This document shows, piece after piece, positions 31,630 to 42,872 of a stretch of DNA of 64,000 nucleotides. Origin of the DNA: Lutjanus erythropterus (Eukaryota; Chordata; Actinopteri; Lutjaniformes; Lutjanidae); NCBI GenBank assembly GCA_020091685.1, contig CM034610.1:26386094-26450093 (forward strand), given 5' to 3'. The notes below the pieces were generated by a model. It worked only from the letters and a program-made list of their open reading frames with translations, did no database searches and had not been told where the DNA came from. Numbering within the stretch: the first letter of the stretch is position 1; each line of letters opens with the position of its first letter. The position numbers were made by a program, and so were the translations under genes.

Positions 31630-31835
31630 CTTGAAAGTATACTGTGCAGGATTTTCCTACAAAAAACAATGTATAGACTCATACAAAAATAATCCCTCTA
31701 AATTATCCTTTATAACCCACTAGAAGTGTTTGGCAGTGTTTGCATTTTTCTTTAATGAAGATATACACTCACTGACCACTTTATTGGGAACACCTGTACA
31801 GTCTCATTCAATCCAATACAGAATCAGGCTGCCTT
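31630..31835. repeat. Dispersed repeats incl. Tc1-like terminal fragment
   Basis: 31630-31745 (TGCAGGATTTTCCTAC, AATGTATAGACTCATACAAA) matches a common fish repeat. 31762-31835 begins ATATACACTCACTGACCACT and TTATTGGGAACACCTGTACA, a terminus shared by a Tc1-type transposon family and its MITEs; the rest of that element is not seen. Confidence 0.6.
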
Positions 31836-32041
31836 GAGAGGCAGTTTCATGAGACCACATCTGAATCCATCTTGCCAGCGGCATCATGTTTTGTGCCTGT
31901 AGCTGAACCTCAGTGGTTCAGACCGATCAGTGTCCTCTGAGGTACTCCTGGTAGCTGTGGGCGTGGTTTAGATGTGACACATGGATCAAAAACTACAATG
32001 AGGGCAGGTGCTATAGTATCAGAGCTGTAGAGTATCTCTTC

Positions 32042-32164
32042 TAAGGCTGCACAATATAGTAAAATATATCATATTGCAATTATTTTGACAGATAAACTGA
32101 TTATGATACGATTCACAATTGGGAGTGGAAGTCTATAATATTTTTTGTAAATTGTGCAGCCTTA
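32042..32164. mobile_element. 123-bp MITE with perfect 14-bp inverted ends
   Basis: TAAGGCTGCACAAT at 32042-32055 and its exact inverse at 32151-32164. The interior is AT-rich and noncoding. The ends resemble the AGGGCTGCACAATTAATC family seen at 35740 and 51741. Confidence 0.85.
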
Positions 32165-33139
32165 ATTTCTTAATTGAAAGAGGAGCAAAGAGCAGCACTG
32201 AAGGTTGTTCTCGGTGGAAAAGATGTTTTCGGTTGCTTTTCATCTGCCAGCTTCAGCACGAGTTGGATTTACCTACCTCATACGGATCATTGATCTGATT
32301 GGTTTAATTTAGCCAGTGATAGATGGTTCATCCAATTACCTACCAAATATTTTTTTTAAAGTTTCCAAGGGCGACTTCTCAGATGGTCCTGTATAACAAA
32401 CTAGCAAGTCAGTTTAATAAACCACTCTGCTATAAAATAAAGTTTATATAGCTTCAGTTTTTGTTGACACCGTTAGGAAGGTAATAATGCTATTTTATTT
32501 TTATTCTCAGCACTCATTAATCATTTGTGATCTAAAAAATGAAATAAAGGAGAAAAAGGCTCTGGTATGAGGAGAAAAGCATAGCTAAGTTGATGTGTTT
32601 TAGGGGAAAGAGTGGGAAAAAAATGGGGTCGAAAGTCAAAGTCATCAAACTAATTAGAATTATTAAATTCATCTAAAGTGTGTGAACAGGTTGACCTGTG
32701 GCCCCTGAAGGGTCAGAGGTCAAACACAGCCCACCTTTATGAAGCTGCTGTGGTAGTAAAAGCCTTTTATCATGATGGCACATCATTTTCTTCACTTTAT
32801 TGTGCAAGTTTGCAGCTTTAATTACAAAATATCTCTGCATCGTATTAAAAATCTGTGCCCTCCAGGTTTTACTCAACTAGACCGTGAAATAATGGTAGAT
32901 GGATGGATACTGTTACAGTGTGCTTCAACTGCCTTTAAAACAGCAAAATACAACTTGGCAGAGACATTCACAGCAATAAAAATAGAAATGGTATCATAAA
33001 CACATGTATCCTAACAAGGCCTCCTGCTTTATTCCAGCAGATAAATGTTTCCAAAACTGTTTTCTCTTATTCAAATATTTCTCGATACACCAAACCAGCG
33101 ATCATCTGCAGGCGTCATTCATGCTGGTGAAAAATAGAC
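32165..33139. other. Intron 1, unassigned
   Basis: No recognised element in this AT-rich stretch. Confidence 0.6.
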
Positions 33140-33350
33140 ATTTAAAGAGGATCTGCTATGCTCATTTTCAGCTCTGTATTTTCATTCTGGGATTCCATTA
33201 GAGAAGCTTTGCTTGAGCCACGGTTTAAAAACTCTCTGCTCATCCTCTGTCTGAAACAAGCCACCTTAGCTCCTGTCTTTTTAAGGCTCCCCTCCCTAAA
33301 AACCCACTTTCATCATCACCTCAAAAGCTTGCTGAGGAGCAGGGCCATAG
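33140..33350 (+). repeat. Teleost repeat with CTATGCTCATTTTCAG motif
   Basis: AAGAGGATCTGCTATGCTCA, CTCTGTCTGAAACAAGCC and TTAGCTCCTGTCTTTTTAAG appear in the order of a high-copy fish interspersed repeat I recall. Confidence 0.65.
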
Positions 33351-33680
33351 ACATATAATATGAACCAGACAGGGCGCCATTTTTTTCTCAGTGGTCACTC
33401 GCTGTAGTGCAGCGAAAAATTCCCCACCATTAGAAAAGAAACACCTCAAACTGTATACAAGGTCAGTTATGGCTCTGTTTGTTTTTAATTTTTTATCCAT
33501 GGAGGTTTTGTACAACTTTACTAGAGCTGAAAAAAATTAAAACTAATACTGTGCATATTCAGTGGGCCGTATAACCAGGAAGTAAACCCAGAAACTGTTT
33601 TGGCTCATACACCAGGCAAGCAACTCTCACTGGACAGAATGGGTGCCATCTTTGCGTCCTGTATCTAGTTAATCTATGAC
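33351..33680. repeat. Dispersed repeat, GGCGCCATTTTT / CTATGACTAC type
   Basis: ATAGACATATAATATGAACC, GGCGCCATTTTTTTCTCAG and AGTTAATCTATGACTAC match a common teleost interspersed segment, partly decayed. Confidence 0.45.
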
Positions 33681-34769
33681 TACATCTGTGGGCAGGACCC
33701 TCTTGTTTTGGATGAGTACTGTACAAAAACTAAACTTTGTTCACTGATTTTGGTGAAAATGAATCATATTATATGGAGAAATTATTTTCTGGTTTTCCCT
33801 CTGATGTCCTCCAGCTGCTCTGCCTCAACTTTCAGTGATGTATAGTTTCCTGATGGAAGAAACTTTACTTGCTGTTAGTTACTTTAGTCACTAATTGCTA
33901 GTTAGCTTAATTAGCTCACATGCATCTGCTGGGAGCTCAAAAATGAATGCTTGTTAATACAGTGTTTAATATTTCTACTAATTCTCTTAGAGACAGACAT
34001 TTAACTTTTTTTGGTCCATTTTTTCATTCTACATCATTCATTTTCTAGTAAAAATTCTGAACAAAGAAGAGAACACAACTGTTTAAGCCTCTTACATGCC
34101 ACATTTCTTACTTGAACTATTAATTTCTACTTTTTCTGAGCTCTCTGCCCACTTCTCTGCCAGGAGCTCCGATCAATAAAGCAGCAATGTGTGTTTGCCT
34201 GTGTCCGCACAGGCAGCAGGAGATGACAGACCTGCTTTAATATATTTATTATGTGTCTGCAGACTGGTGATTTAACTCAGACTGTCTGGAGAAGCGGCAG
34301 CAGGCGAAGAAAAGAGTCGTGTAGTATCACTAAGTAAGCAGGATATAATGCAGCTTGACTGCATTATGCAATATGTAGGCTTAGATATGAAAAGGTCTCA
34401 CATATTGAATATTTAATTCAGTCCACCTCGGGCAGGGAAATCGGTATATGATGAGGAAGAAAATGGTTCAAGGACAGAAAAATCCCCCAGGAGAAATGTT
34501 ACAGGTGAAGTCAGATTACCCAGCATGCAACTGTGTGGGGTGTGGGGTGTGGGGTTGCTATGGCAGCAGGTGTTGCAGCAGTGGATGGATGGATCAAACG
34601 TTGAAGTGGAGAAGGCGTGTGAAGATGAATGAAGCGCCGGAGTGAAAGTGGAGTCACTCCTCCAGCAGGAGCCTGAGGCGCGGCGCCGGTGGCCGAGCTC
34701 TCATTTGTCACAACAGCAGAAAGAACCACCCAAGATGAGATCAGTATCTTCCTCTTTCTCTCTGTTGCA
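33681..34769. other. Intron 1, unassigned
   Basis: No gene or named repeat. Short GTGGGGTGTGGGGTGTGGGG run at about 34535-34555. Confidence 0.55.
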
Positions 34770-34792
34770 AACACACACACACACACACACAC
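34770..34792. repeat. (CA)n microsatellite
   Basis: About 11 CA units. Confidence 0.95.
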
Positions 34793-35739
34793 TGGTGCTC
34801 ACATGTTCTTTAGGCTTCAAGGTCATTCGGTGACTGTGGGAGTGGGGGTGGAATAAGAAATCATCGTGGAGATCTTGGTGAACTGAAGTAAAATGTAAGC
34901 GTGCACATGTGCAGCAGTATGTTTAAGTCTGTCTGTTGATGAATAATATAACTTGTCAGTGTTTCTCTCTGTGCAGATGAAAGAAATAAAGTACCTTTTT
35001 TTAAACGATATTTTATTTATAGATTTTTCTACTTTCAACTTGATCAACTCAAAGCGTGCAGGACAGCTGCTTCACATTAACTTCCTCTGCAGAGAACAGC
35101 GACTCTGTGGGTTTTACACAGGCTGAATGTTCACTTGTCCTCACTTTCAGTTAACACAGAGCTGAACAGACACACAAACTGCAGACCCAGAGTCAGTGAT
35201 CTCTCCGGCAAAAACTAAAATGTTGGTAGATCTGAACAATAAAGCTTTTCAGCACCAACACTCTTAGAAATAAAAGTGCAAGATAGTGAGAGTACAACAT
35301 CACTGGAACTTTTAACTACATGCATAACTCTGCTTTACGGGTGATCTAATAACCAGTAACATTACAATTAGGACTAACTAATTGTGACTAGACAAATAAG
35401 ACTAACAGATAGAGACCACAGGGACAGGAGGTGTTTTGTACATGATTCAGGACTTAGTACTGCAGGATCGCTGACACACACTTTTTAAACTGACAGAGTG
35501 AACAGAGGATACAAGAACATCAGTTTTATCAGCTAATTTGCATAAATATAGTCTATAGTTACATGACTTAAACATATTAACGCACTCATGACTACTGTAT
35601 TTTAGTATTCGGCGACTACTGACAAAAGGTAATTGAATAGTAGACTACTTATGTATTTCTAACTCAGTAGAAATGATCAATTCTTGTCAAAAAGGTCCCA
35701 AATATGACCAGGAAATTGTTGTAATTGCCAATGTAGGAT
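34793..35739. other. Intron 1, mostly unassigned
   Basis: Only a short piece at 35262-35290 (ACTCTTAGAAATAAAAGTGC) matches the end of the AGAACCC-type repeat. Confidence 0.5.
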
Positions 35740-35970
35740 AGGGCTGCACAATTAATCACAGTTGCAAAATATTTAATTTTTTTGAAACAGGAAAAATGTC
35801 AATTAATCTGTCAGTCATTTTCTCTATTAATCAGTTAGTTGTTTGGCCCATAAAACTGATTGATGCATCTGACAAAAGAAACTGTCAAAAAGTAGAATTG
35901 TGGACTTTGCGGTTAATATTACTATATTTTTTCCAGTGTGCTTTGGATTTAATTTTTCAGCTTTTAAATA
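35740..35970. repeat. GGGCTGCAC / ATTAATC MITE remnants
   Basis: AGGGCTGCACAATTAATCAC at the start, followed by TTAATCTGTCAGTCATTTTC and CAGTTAGTTGTTTGGCCCAT; two related families appear joined or nested. Confidence 0.55.
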
Positions 35971-35999
35971 AAGTTCAGCTCAGTCTCAGAGATGTGTTT

Positions 36000-36480
36000 T
36001 TAACCCCTGAATAAATCCTCCATCTCTTTGTTTTTGGGGATCCGTTCCAGCGCTGAGACACTTGACAGTATTCAGCCTTGTGCTCTTCACAACAGACCAC
36101 CTTGATTCTGATGTCAGCGCAGAGCACATGCTGCATAGTAAACAGCCCCAACACAACACAGCGCGAGATAACAAAACACAACCCGGGGGCTAAAGCTCTC
36201 TGCGAATCAAAATGCTGCTCACAGCCAAAAGTTTCAGGCGTCCAGGTCCAGCTCTCGGGAGAGTTTGCTATTTTTCTCGAGGAGCACTAAATCCCACAGC
36301 TTTTCTCCGCTGAATACAATGAAATGGCCTGACTCATTCCAGATTCACCCGGAGTACCTCGGCCCTGTTGGCCCTGACGATTGACAAGGCAACAAAACAG
36401 AGCAGAGACTAGAAAAATAAAATCAACCGCAGGAGGTCGTGGACTTCTTTACAGCCTCCAGAGATTCACTTTTCACCTCC
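36000..36480. promoter_or_regulatory. Candidate unique/conserved noncoding block
   Basis: Higher GC, no repeat seen, with strings such as GCGCGAGATAACAAAAC and AATGAAATGGCCTGACTCAT. Judged only by composition. Confidence 0.2.
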
Positions 36481-37072
36481 CGGGAGTGGATGGCTGAAAA
36501 TAACACAAAAAAACTTCTTATTGGGCGGAAATGTGAATATTTTTAACAAGAAAAGACAATGAAGATCCAGTTTTAGAGCTGGAAAACCCCTTAAATACTA
36601 TATATATTTCTAAGTTTCTAAGAAAAAATGTAATTGTTATTTATACCAACGAATATAATTTGCTGTGCAGCGGAAATCACTCCCTTTTCACCCCAGCGTT
36701 AGTGAGCCATGAGGAGCCAGCTGATCTCTTTATAAAACTTGACAAAAGAGCGCCTTATTAGGACGCACTGACAGAGATTCAATTTAAATGTTTCTTCAAG
36801 ACTGGAAACTGCTCAGGCAGCGACGCAGCCTCAGACTGAAAGTTTAATGCTCGTGGTTTGATGGTATCAATATTTCAGTACAGCTAAAAATACAGTCGTC
36901 TCAACATATTGTTAAAGTGGGTAGACTGAGTGCTCTGAAGGAGTGCTGCAACAATTACTTTAGTATTTTCCTCTCCATTAACCGATTCACTGTTTTAGCC
37001 ATAAAATGTCAAAAAAAGAGAGATAGAGAAATGTCAGTCGCAGTTTCCAAGAACCCAAGGTGACACAGACCA
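36481..37072. other. Intron 1, with one MITE fragment
   Basis: Mostly unassigned. 36940-37020 (GAGTGCTGCAACAATTACTT, TTAGCCATAAAATGTC) is a piece of the GCTGCAAC family. Confidence 0.55.
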
Positions 37073-37615
37073 TCACTATACACATAATATCATTAAAAGA
37101 TTCAGAGAATCCAGAGAAATCTCTGCATGTAAAGGACAAGGCTGAAAACCAACATTTGAATGTCTGTGACCTTTGACCCCTCAGGCAGCACTGCATTAAA
37201 AACTGCATTAAAAACCCACATCATTGTATAAAGGATACTACATGGGCTCAAGAACACTTTGGAAAACCGTTGTCAGTAAACACAGTTTGTCTCTGCAGCT
37301 ACAAATGCAAGTTAAGACTCTACCATGCAAAGAGAAAGACATATATCAACAACATCCAGAAACGCTGCAGACTTCTCTGAGGCCCGAGCTCATCTGAGAT
37401 GGACTGACACAAAGTGGAAAAGTGTGGTGTGGTCTGACGAGTCCACATTTCAGACTGTTCTCACAAATCATGGACGTCGTGTCCTCCGGGCTAAAGAGGA
37501 AAAGGACCATCCAGACTGTTAGCAGCGCTAACTTCAAAAGACAGCAGCTGTGATGGTATGGAGTTGTGTTAGTGCCCATGGCATCATGGGTAACTGTAAC
37601 ATCTGTGAAGACAGA
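37073..37615 (+). pseudogene. Tc1/mariner-type transposase relic
   Basis: A broken transposase of the DDE/D superfamily. Recognisable pieces are the DNA-binding part (ATCATTAAAAGATTCAGAGA, then an AAATCTCTGCATG block) and the catalytic start, with KW.SVVWSDEST followed by NHGRRVLRAKEEKDHPDC at about 37410-37520. WSDE carries the first catalytic Asp. Frames change several times, and the Tyr codon I expect after the last Cys is TAG here. The later catalytic residues and both ends are gone. I believe it belongs to the family whose MITE lies at 11448-11741, but that rests on memory of the family. Confidence 0.85.
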
Positions 37616-38344
37616 GTATTTTTTCACTGTGGTTTTACTACTTTAAGTAGCAAGAGATCTGAGTCCTCCTTTCACCACTGGACATAAGGAAGTAAATGGT
37701 GAATAACAGCAAAGTGTGTAACTCTGAGTCTGGCAGCCTGCAGCCTGTACTCCCACTCACTCACACACACACACACTGATGTAATGCTCATGTGAGACCT
37801 CAGTAACCAGCATTGCCCTCGTTGCCACCACCAACGCCCTGACTGAACTCTCCCACACTCAGGCTGTCGACCGTCTCCTCACACACAGCAGAGCCAGAGA
37901 GCACACACACACACACACACACACACTTACACATTCACAAACAAGCCTTCCTCATGTCGACATGCGATTCAATCCCGTGGCTTTATTTTCATGTCTTTAC
38001 ACAGCTGGCCTGAACAAGACTGATGGTTCCTCTCGACACCAGAGACACTGAAAGATGTTGAAATGTCCGAGCTGAGGACAACGGCCGCAGACACACTGAC
38101 TGGACACCTGTGTTTTGACGTCTGCGTGACGTCTCAGACATACAACTGCCATTCATTGCAGAGGACACATTAGCTCTGATTTTTTTTATTATTAGCAAAA
38201 TCATCCTCAATCTCTACTGAAGTAAGACAAGACTTTCCAAACAACAGCATCGAGAACTGAGCTGACAAATCAACAATGGAAATCATCTTAAATTTCAGTT
38301 TTACAGGGATAGTTGTGTCAGTAATTAAAGTATCAGCTATCAGT
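37616..38344. other. Intron 1, with (CA)n
   Basis: A (CA)12 tract at 37903-37926, otherwise unassigned. Confidence 0.6.
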
Positions 38345-38650
38345 TTAAGTAAGTGCGATATTTAGAATATTTTCACTGTCTTACTTTGCTGTCAGACAAC
38401 ATTTTCTGATGGGAAACTGACGGCACTCTCTCCAAACCAAACGAACACCACTGGCAAAAACAGTAATTTTATCTTGCAGAAAACAGGAGTTGCTGGTCTA
38501 CAACTGCCTTGATCAATTAGTTTGTTTGAACTAAACTTTTAAAACAACAAAGTCACAAGGTACCACAAAAAAACCTAACCAATTCTAAACAGCTGATGCA
38601 GCAGCAGACCAGTAACTCGTTTTCTCTGAGGTAAAATTACTGTTACAGCA
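38345..38650. mobile_element. Foldback element, type A, copy 3 (right arm cut)
   Basis: Left arm complete (AATATTTTCACTGTCTTACT, TTTTCTGATGGGAAACTG, CTCTCCAAACCAAACGAAC). The right arm stops soon after GAGGTAAAATTACTG, so the hairpin is asymmetric. Confidence 0.75.
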
Positions 38651-38714
38651 AAATGTATTTCAATTAATGATAGTTCCAGTGTACGCTTTGGATGATTTCA
38701 TGGATGTTTATTTT

Positions 38715-38830
38715 ACCATTAAACAGTCTTTTCTGATGGGAACCCGCTGTTACATAAATCAAGTATCACTCTCTCCAAACCAACTCCACAGTTAGCTCAT
38801 TTTAGTTTTACTAGCAGAGGTAATTTTAAT
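38715..38830 (+). mobile_element. Foldback element, type A, single-arm fragment
   Basis: AACAGTCTTTTCTGATGGGA, ATCACTCTCTCCAAACCAAC: left arm only, adjacent to copy 3. Confidence 0.65.
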
Positions 38831-38939
38831 CACAACGTGGCTAATTGAACACTCTAGTGCTATTTCACATTTGCACAAACCTCTATAAGCACACATCAGT
38901 TTTAGTCAAGGCCGCACCACGTATGTTGTGTTTGGACAC

Positions 38940-39105
38940 AGTGCAGTGACTGCTGTTCAAGCTAACATTAGCAAGCATCATAGTTTGTATTTCCAGGCCG
39001 CTAATAGAGCGGGCCGTAGATAGCACGGATAAGGCTAGCGCGGCTAACGGTCGCTAGCGCTAGCTCAGCTAACGTTTGCTAATGCTAACATTGCTATCAC
39101 GTTTT
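38940..39105. repeat. GCTAAC/GCTAGC-rich cluster
   Basis: Many short dyads (CTAACATTAGCAAG, GCTAGCGCGGCTAACGGTCG, CGCTAGCGCTAGCTCAGC). Higher GC than its flanks; possibly an old array of the 5500-5700 type repeat. Confidence 0.5.
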
Positions 39106-39172
39106 CATGTCGTTTCATCCGTTACAGTTCATTAGCTTCACATTGGCAGACATTAATATCTCAGTCACTCAC

Positions 39173-39440
39173 CGGGATTTACCTTCAGCAAAACGGCAGC
39201 AGGAATGTCACCGCCACAGGTGTTTTTAGGGTCAGTGAATCTGGTTGAGGAGACATTTACTTTTATACTCAATATCAAAACTTTAGAAAGTGGTGGTAAA
39301 TCACCATAAGCACGCGCATTTTACTGGTGTCGCCTGTGGTCGCTGTGTTGACACACACCTGCACCGCCCCCTGCTCAGGTAGGAAGAGGACGTGCCGTGC
39401 CTCAATACGATCGTACCCACTACGTGAGGGGGCGGGCTTG
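39173..39440 (-). promoter_or_regulatory. Candidate minus-strand promoter and noncoding first exon
   Basis: Reading on the minus strand: GC boxes (GGGGGCGG near 39371 and CCCGCCCCC near 39430), then TATAAAA at 39267-39261, an initiator-like TCACTGA near 39237-39231, and about 60 nt ending CCCG|GTGAGTGAC at 39173, a strong splice donor. It has the same orientation as arhgap44, in its first intron. There is no ATG, so it would be a noncoding first exon. Inferred from short motifs only. Confidence 0.3.
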
Positions 39441-39867
39441 ACCCCTTGATTGACATGGGTACTGCCAACAAAATTAGTGAAAAACTTTCACAGGATCAGT
39501 TCCTCCAACCATAGATTCACCTTCCCACGACTTCTAATTATTATGTCACTCGTAATTTCTGCAAAATAGTGACACATTTAATTACTTGCAGGTTATATTA
39601 GTTTCAATAACCACCTCCATTTCATTACATTAACAGAGCACTCATTTTATCTTGGTTACCCCACTTTTTCTTTTTTTTTTCTATCATTATCATTATTATT
39701 GTTTTTACAGTTAAGTAGTCATTTTATACTACTACTTATTTGTGACATTAGCTCTCAGCTTAAATCACATTTTGGATTTTTTTTCTTAAGGTTCTGGTAA
39801 CCAGGGGTTACAAATTGGTTCGTTTTTTGTGTGTTCTTGTGTGACTTGGTGTTTTAAAAGGTTGGTG
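39441..39867. other. Intron 1, unassigned
   Basis: T-rich; nothing recognised. Confidence 0.6.
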
Positions 39868-40095
39868 CAGATTCACGGAAGTCACACAATAACACAAACT
39901 AACTAACTGATCAAAACAGCAGCAGAGCAGTAACTCCTGTGTTCTGTAGAGTAAAATTAGCATTTTTGTCAATGGAGTTTGGTCGATTTGGAAAGAGTAA
40001 TATTTGGCTTATATAATGATGGTTTCGCATCAGAAGAAGCTGTCTAATGGCAAAGTAAAATGGTGAAAAAATCTTAAATATAGTGCACACATGAA
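39868..40095 (-). mobile_element. Foldback element, type A, right-arm copy
   Basis: GTCACACAATAACACAAACT, TCAATGGAGTTTGGTCGATT, GGAAAGAGTAATATTTGGCT and a terminal AAATCTTAAATATAGTGC. Only one arm is present. Confidence 0.75.
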
Positions 40096-40349
40096 CTAAA
40101 CTAGTCCTACTGCTTGTCCAAACTGGGGGTGTGTTGACCCCCATCTACTGTAGGTAAAACACTGAATATGGACTTGATGTTCTTAATACAACTCCACTTC
40201 AAATAATCTTGGGAAACAACTTTAAAGATTGAGGGATTTTGTTCGTATCAGGTGGACTGAGCAGGTAAAACCCTGTTGGGCAATCATCCAGTCTGCTGTC
40301 ACATGTTAACAAATTCTGCCAGTCTTTGAGAAAACCGAACATCTGGTGA

Positions 40350-41262
40350 AGTGGCTGCTCTTCATCCAGCTACACACATGTTGTGTTTATCCAGCCCTCT
40401 CCCTCCTCCCACCCAGTGCTCTCTCCTCAACGGGAGTTGGGTTGGAGCCAGCGATGGGGTGTACGAGGGTCTCACATATTTTGGCAGGCCGGCTGCTGCT
40501 CTGACGCTGTTTTTCCCTCCCTCCTTCTCCTGTTTTCATCTCCCTCCGGCTCCACTTTTCTCCGTAAAATCGTGCCGGTTCTGTCTGAGCCTCTCGTCAC
40601 TCGCTGTCAACCTTCCCGGCTCGGTGTAGCCGAGGAAACGCACAGCGTTTCTGGCAGCCGGGCTTGAGGACAGCTCACTGGACTCGTCTCTGCAGGAGTA
40701 TTGGGATGGGGAGGCTCCTCGCCTGCCAAGTTCTCATCATACTCAACAATTACAGGGAATGACTAATAACTGTGAGAAGAGGACTGAGGAGGAGAAAAAG
40801 AAGACAAACACCCAGAAAGCAGTCCCAAAGTTAGAAAACGCACCAAGGGTGAGAAATTTCTTGCAAACAAAAACGCCTTTATGTTCGTGTTGGCATCGCC
40901 GTGGCCGTGAAATAACTCAAGCAGGTGACAGGCGGGACGAGACAATATGGTGCAGAGGCCTGGAGTTGCGACAGTATTGTCAAACTGACGTGGGGTCTGC
41001 GGCTTTAAATGGAGTGTTTTGTTGTTCATCCCACTGAAGGCTAACAATAATCTCTGGGAGGACAGAGATGATGGACTTGTGCAGACTCCTTTATCTCCCC
41101 CCCTCGTCTCTCACATCTTCGGGCTTTTCTGTCTCTGCCACGGCCTTCAGAGAAGTGAGGTCAGGCTGTCGCCGTGGATACCGTTGACCTCGTCATGCAG
41201 CCGGTGCTTCGCTGCTCACATCACAGCCTCAGCCGCGGTCCTGCCGCATTTGCTGAAGTGAC
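40350..41262. promoter_or_regulatory. Long GC-richer unique block
   Basis: About 0.9 kb with more CpG than its surroundings and no repeat that I see, e.g. TCGTGCCGGTTCTGTC, GGCATCGCCGTGGCCGTG, CTCAGCCGCGGTCCTGCCGC. Open frames of 80-94 codons occur on both strands, but none shows a recognisable domain, so I do not call a gene. It could be an enhancer or an alternative promoter. Confidence 0.25.
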
Positions 41263-41299
41263 ATTTTATGAAGAAAGTCAGCCTGATCAGGATCCTCAT

Positions 41300-41480
41300 A
41301 CTTAAAGGAACAACATGTGACCAATGCATGTCCTGCATGTCCTCGTGGACTGTATATTAAATAGGATGAAATCCTTATTATCACAGAATCTCAGGCTGAA
41401 GCGACTTGTTTCCTCTCCAGACTTGAGGAAGCTCGCCTTATAACCTTGGTATTATAACTGAATGTCCTGCAGTTCAACTA
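41300..41480 (+). repeat. Partial copy of 4776-5295 / 44055-44660 repeat
   Basis: GACTGTATATTAAATAGGAT, GCGACTTGTTTCCTCTCC and GAGGAAGCTCGCC follow the order of the two longer copies. Confidence 0.6.
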
Positions 41481-41566
41481 ACTCTATGAATTTAATAAGC
41501 AAGTAATAAAAAGAACAATAAGTCCCATCTTCTCAATTCAAACACTATTATATATTCAGAACATTA

Positions 41567-41993
41567 CACTGTAAAATGAAAAAGTTGAGAAAACTCAAAA
41601 CTTCAAGGTGACAGACTACAATAACTCAAATTGTTAAGTTCTAAAGAAATTTGACCAACTACTGATTATTTGTTGTGATCATTTCTAATTCTTTTCTTCT
41701 TTAGATAAGTTTATTTATAAACTATAAGGTGCTAAAAAAAAAAAGTCAGAGCAGGTTCACAGCTCTCTGTGACCAATTTTTACTTTTTTTTTAGTTTCTA
41801 AAACTCAAAGATTCGAGTTCATCTAAAGAAGAAAACTAAATGATCTCAACTAAAGATATAATCATATATAACCAGTTTAGTCAGTTTTAAAGTTTATTTC
41901 AAACATTAAGAGTTTGACTTAAAACTCAAAAATCTATTGCAGTACGTTGGCTTGACATTTTGAATTTTCTCAACTACAAGTTGTAAAAAAATG
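41567..41993. mobile_element. MITE with long imperfect inverted ends
   Basis: About 427 bp. The left end ACTGTAAAATGAAAAAGTTG with AGAAAACTCAAAAC is mirrored by ATTTTGAATTTTCTCAACTA ... TTGTAAAAAAATGG on the right. No coding frame. Fragments of the same family are at 14225-14460 and 46500-46640. Confidence 0.7.
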
Positions 41994-42166
41994 GCCTCGC
42001 TATGGTGAAATGGCTACTATGGCAACTGACATCATCAAATGGACTCATTGAATCTGCAAGATTCTCAGCTTTCCAGTCAGACATAATTTATTCAATTCTA
42101 AAACTGTTTATGGACCAAAGTTTGCAGAAACATTCCTCTAAAATAGGTGAAAATAACACGTTTATA

Positions 42167-42235
42167 CTAGAGCTGCAACGATTAATTTTTCTATTTATAT
42201 CTTTCTAAGCCATAAATATATTAGACACAGTAGTT
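42167..42235 (+). repeat. GCTGCAAC MITE terminal fragment
   Basis: CTAGAGCTGCAACGATTAAT end followed by a decayed interior. Confidence 0.55.
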
Positions 42236-42578
42236 CAAACAACAAAAATGTCTGCACACCACATAATCATGCATAAAGAAAAAGAAGTCTGTTATTACAC
42301 ATACATATTCTCTTAACACAGTAAAATACAAAGACGTGCAGAATGAAATGACAGGCCCATACAATATATCTCCAGTGTAGGTAAAACAAACATCTTATCT
42401 GACTGCAATAAACAACAAAGTGTAAAATATTCAGCCTCAAAGGTTTTGACACAACATCTGAAGACAAAGAGAAATCTTTGAAATGTACAGATCTCTTTAG
42501 CAGCCTTTAGCTCACATTTTTGTTAAAGTCACAGCATGAATTCTCCCAAACAAATATAAACTGTTGTTCGTCATAGTT

Positions 42579-42872
42579 GAGAAGCTGCAACGATTAACTG
42601 ATTAATCAATTATTAATTGACTGTTGAATTTATCTCCAACTATTTTGGTAATTGTCTTCTTTCAAAATTCTCTGATTTCAGCTTCTCAAATGTGAATAAT
42701 TAACTTGTTATGTTTTGTTTTTACCCAACACAAGACATTTGAGGGTGTCATCTTCAGCTTGGGCATTTTTCACCTTTTTCTGATATTTTACGGATCAAAC
42801 AACTAATAAATGAATCGATAAAATAATCAACAGATTTATCTATCATGGAAAATAATCATAAGCTGCATCGCT
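42579..42872 (-). repeat. GCTGCAAC MITE, near complete
   Basis: Ends AGAAGCTGCAACGATTAACT and AATAATCATAAGCTGCATCG mirror each other; the interior shares ACAAGACATTTGAGGGTGTC with other copies. Confidence 0.7.

Noticed and set aside
40351..41047. Open frames of 92-94 codons on both strands
   Set aside because: No domain or signal, no splice context that I can support; the GC-rich composition alone lengthens frames.
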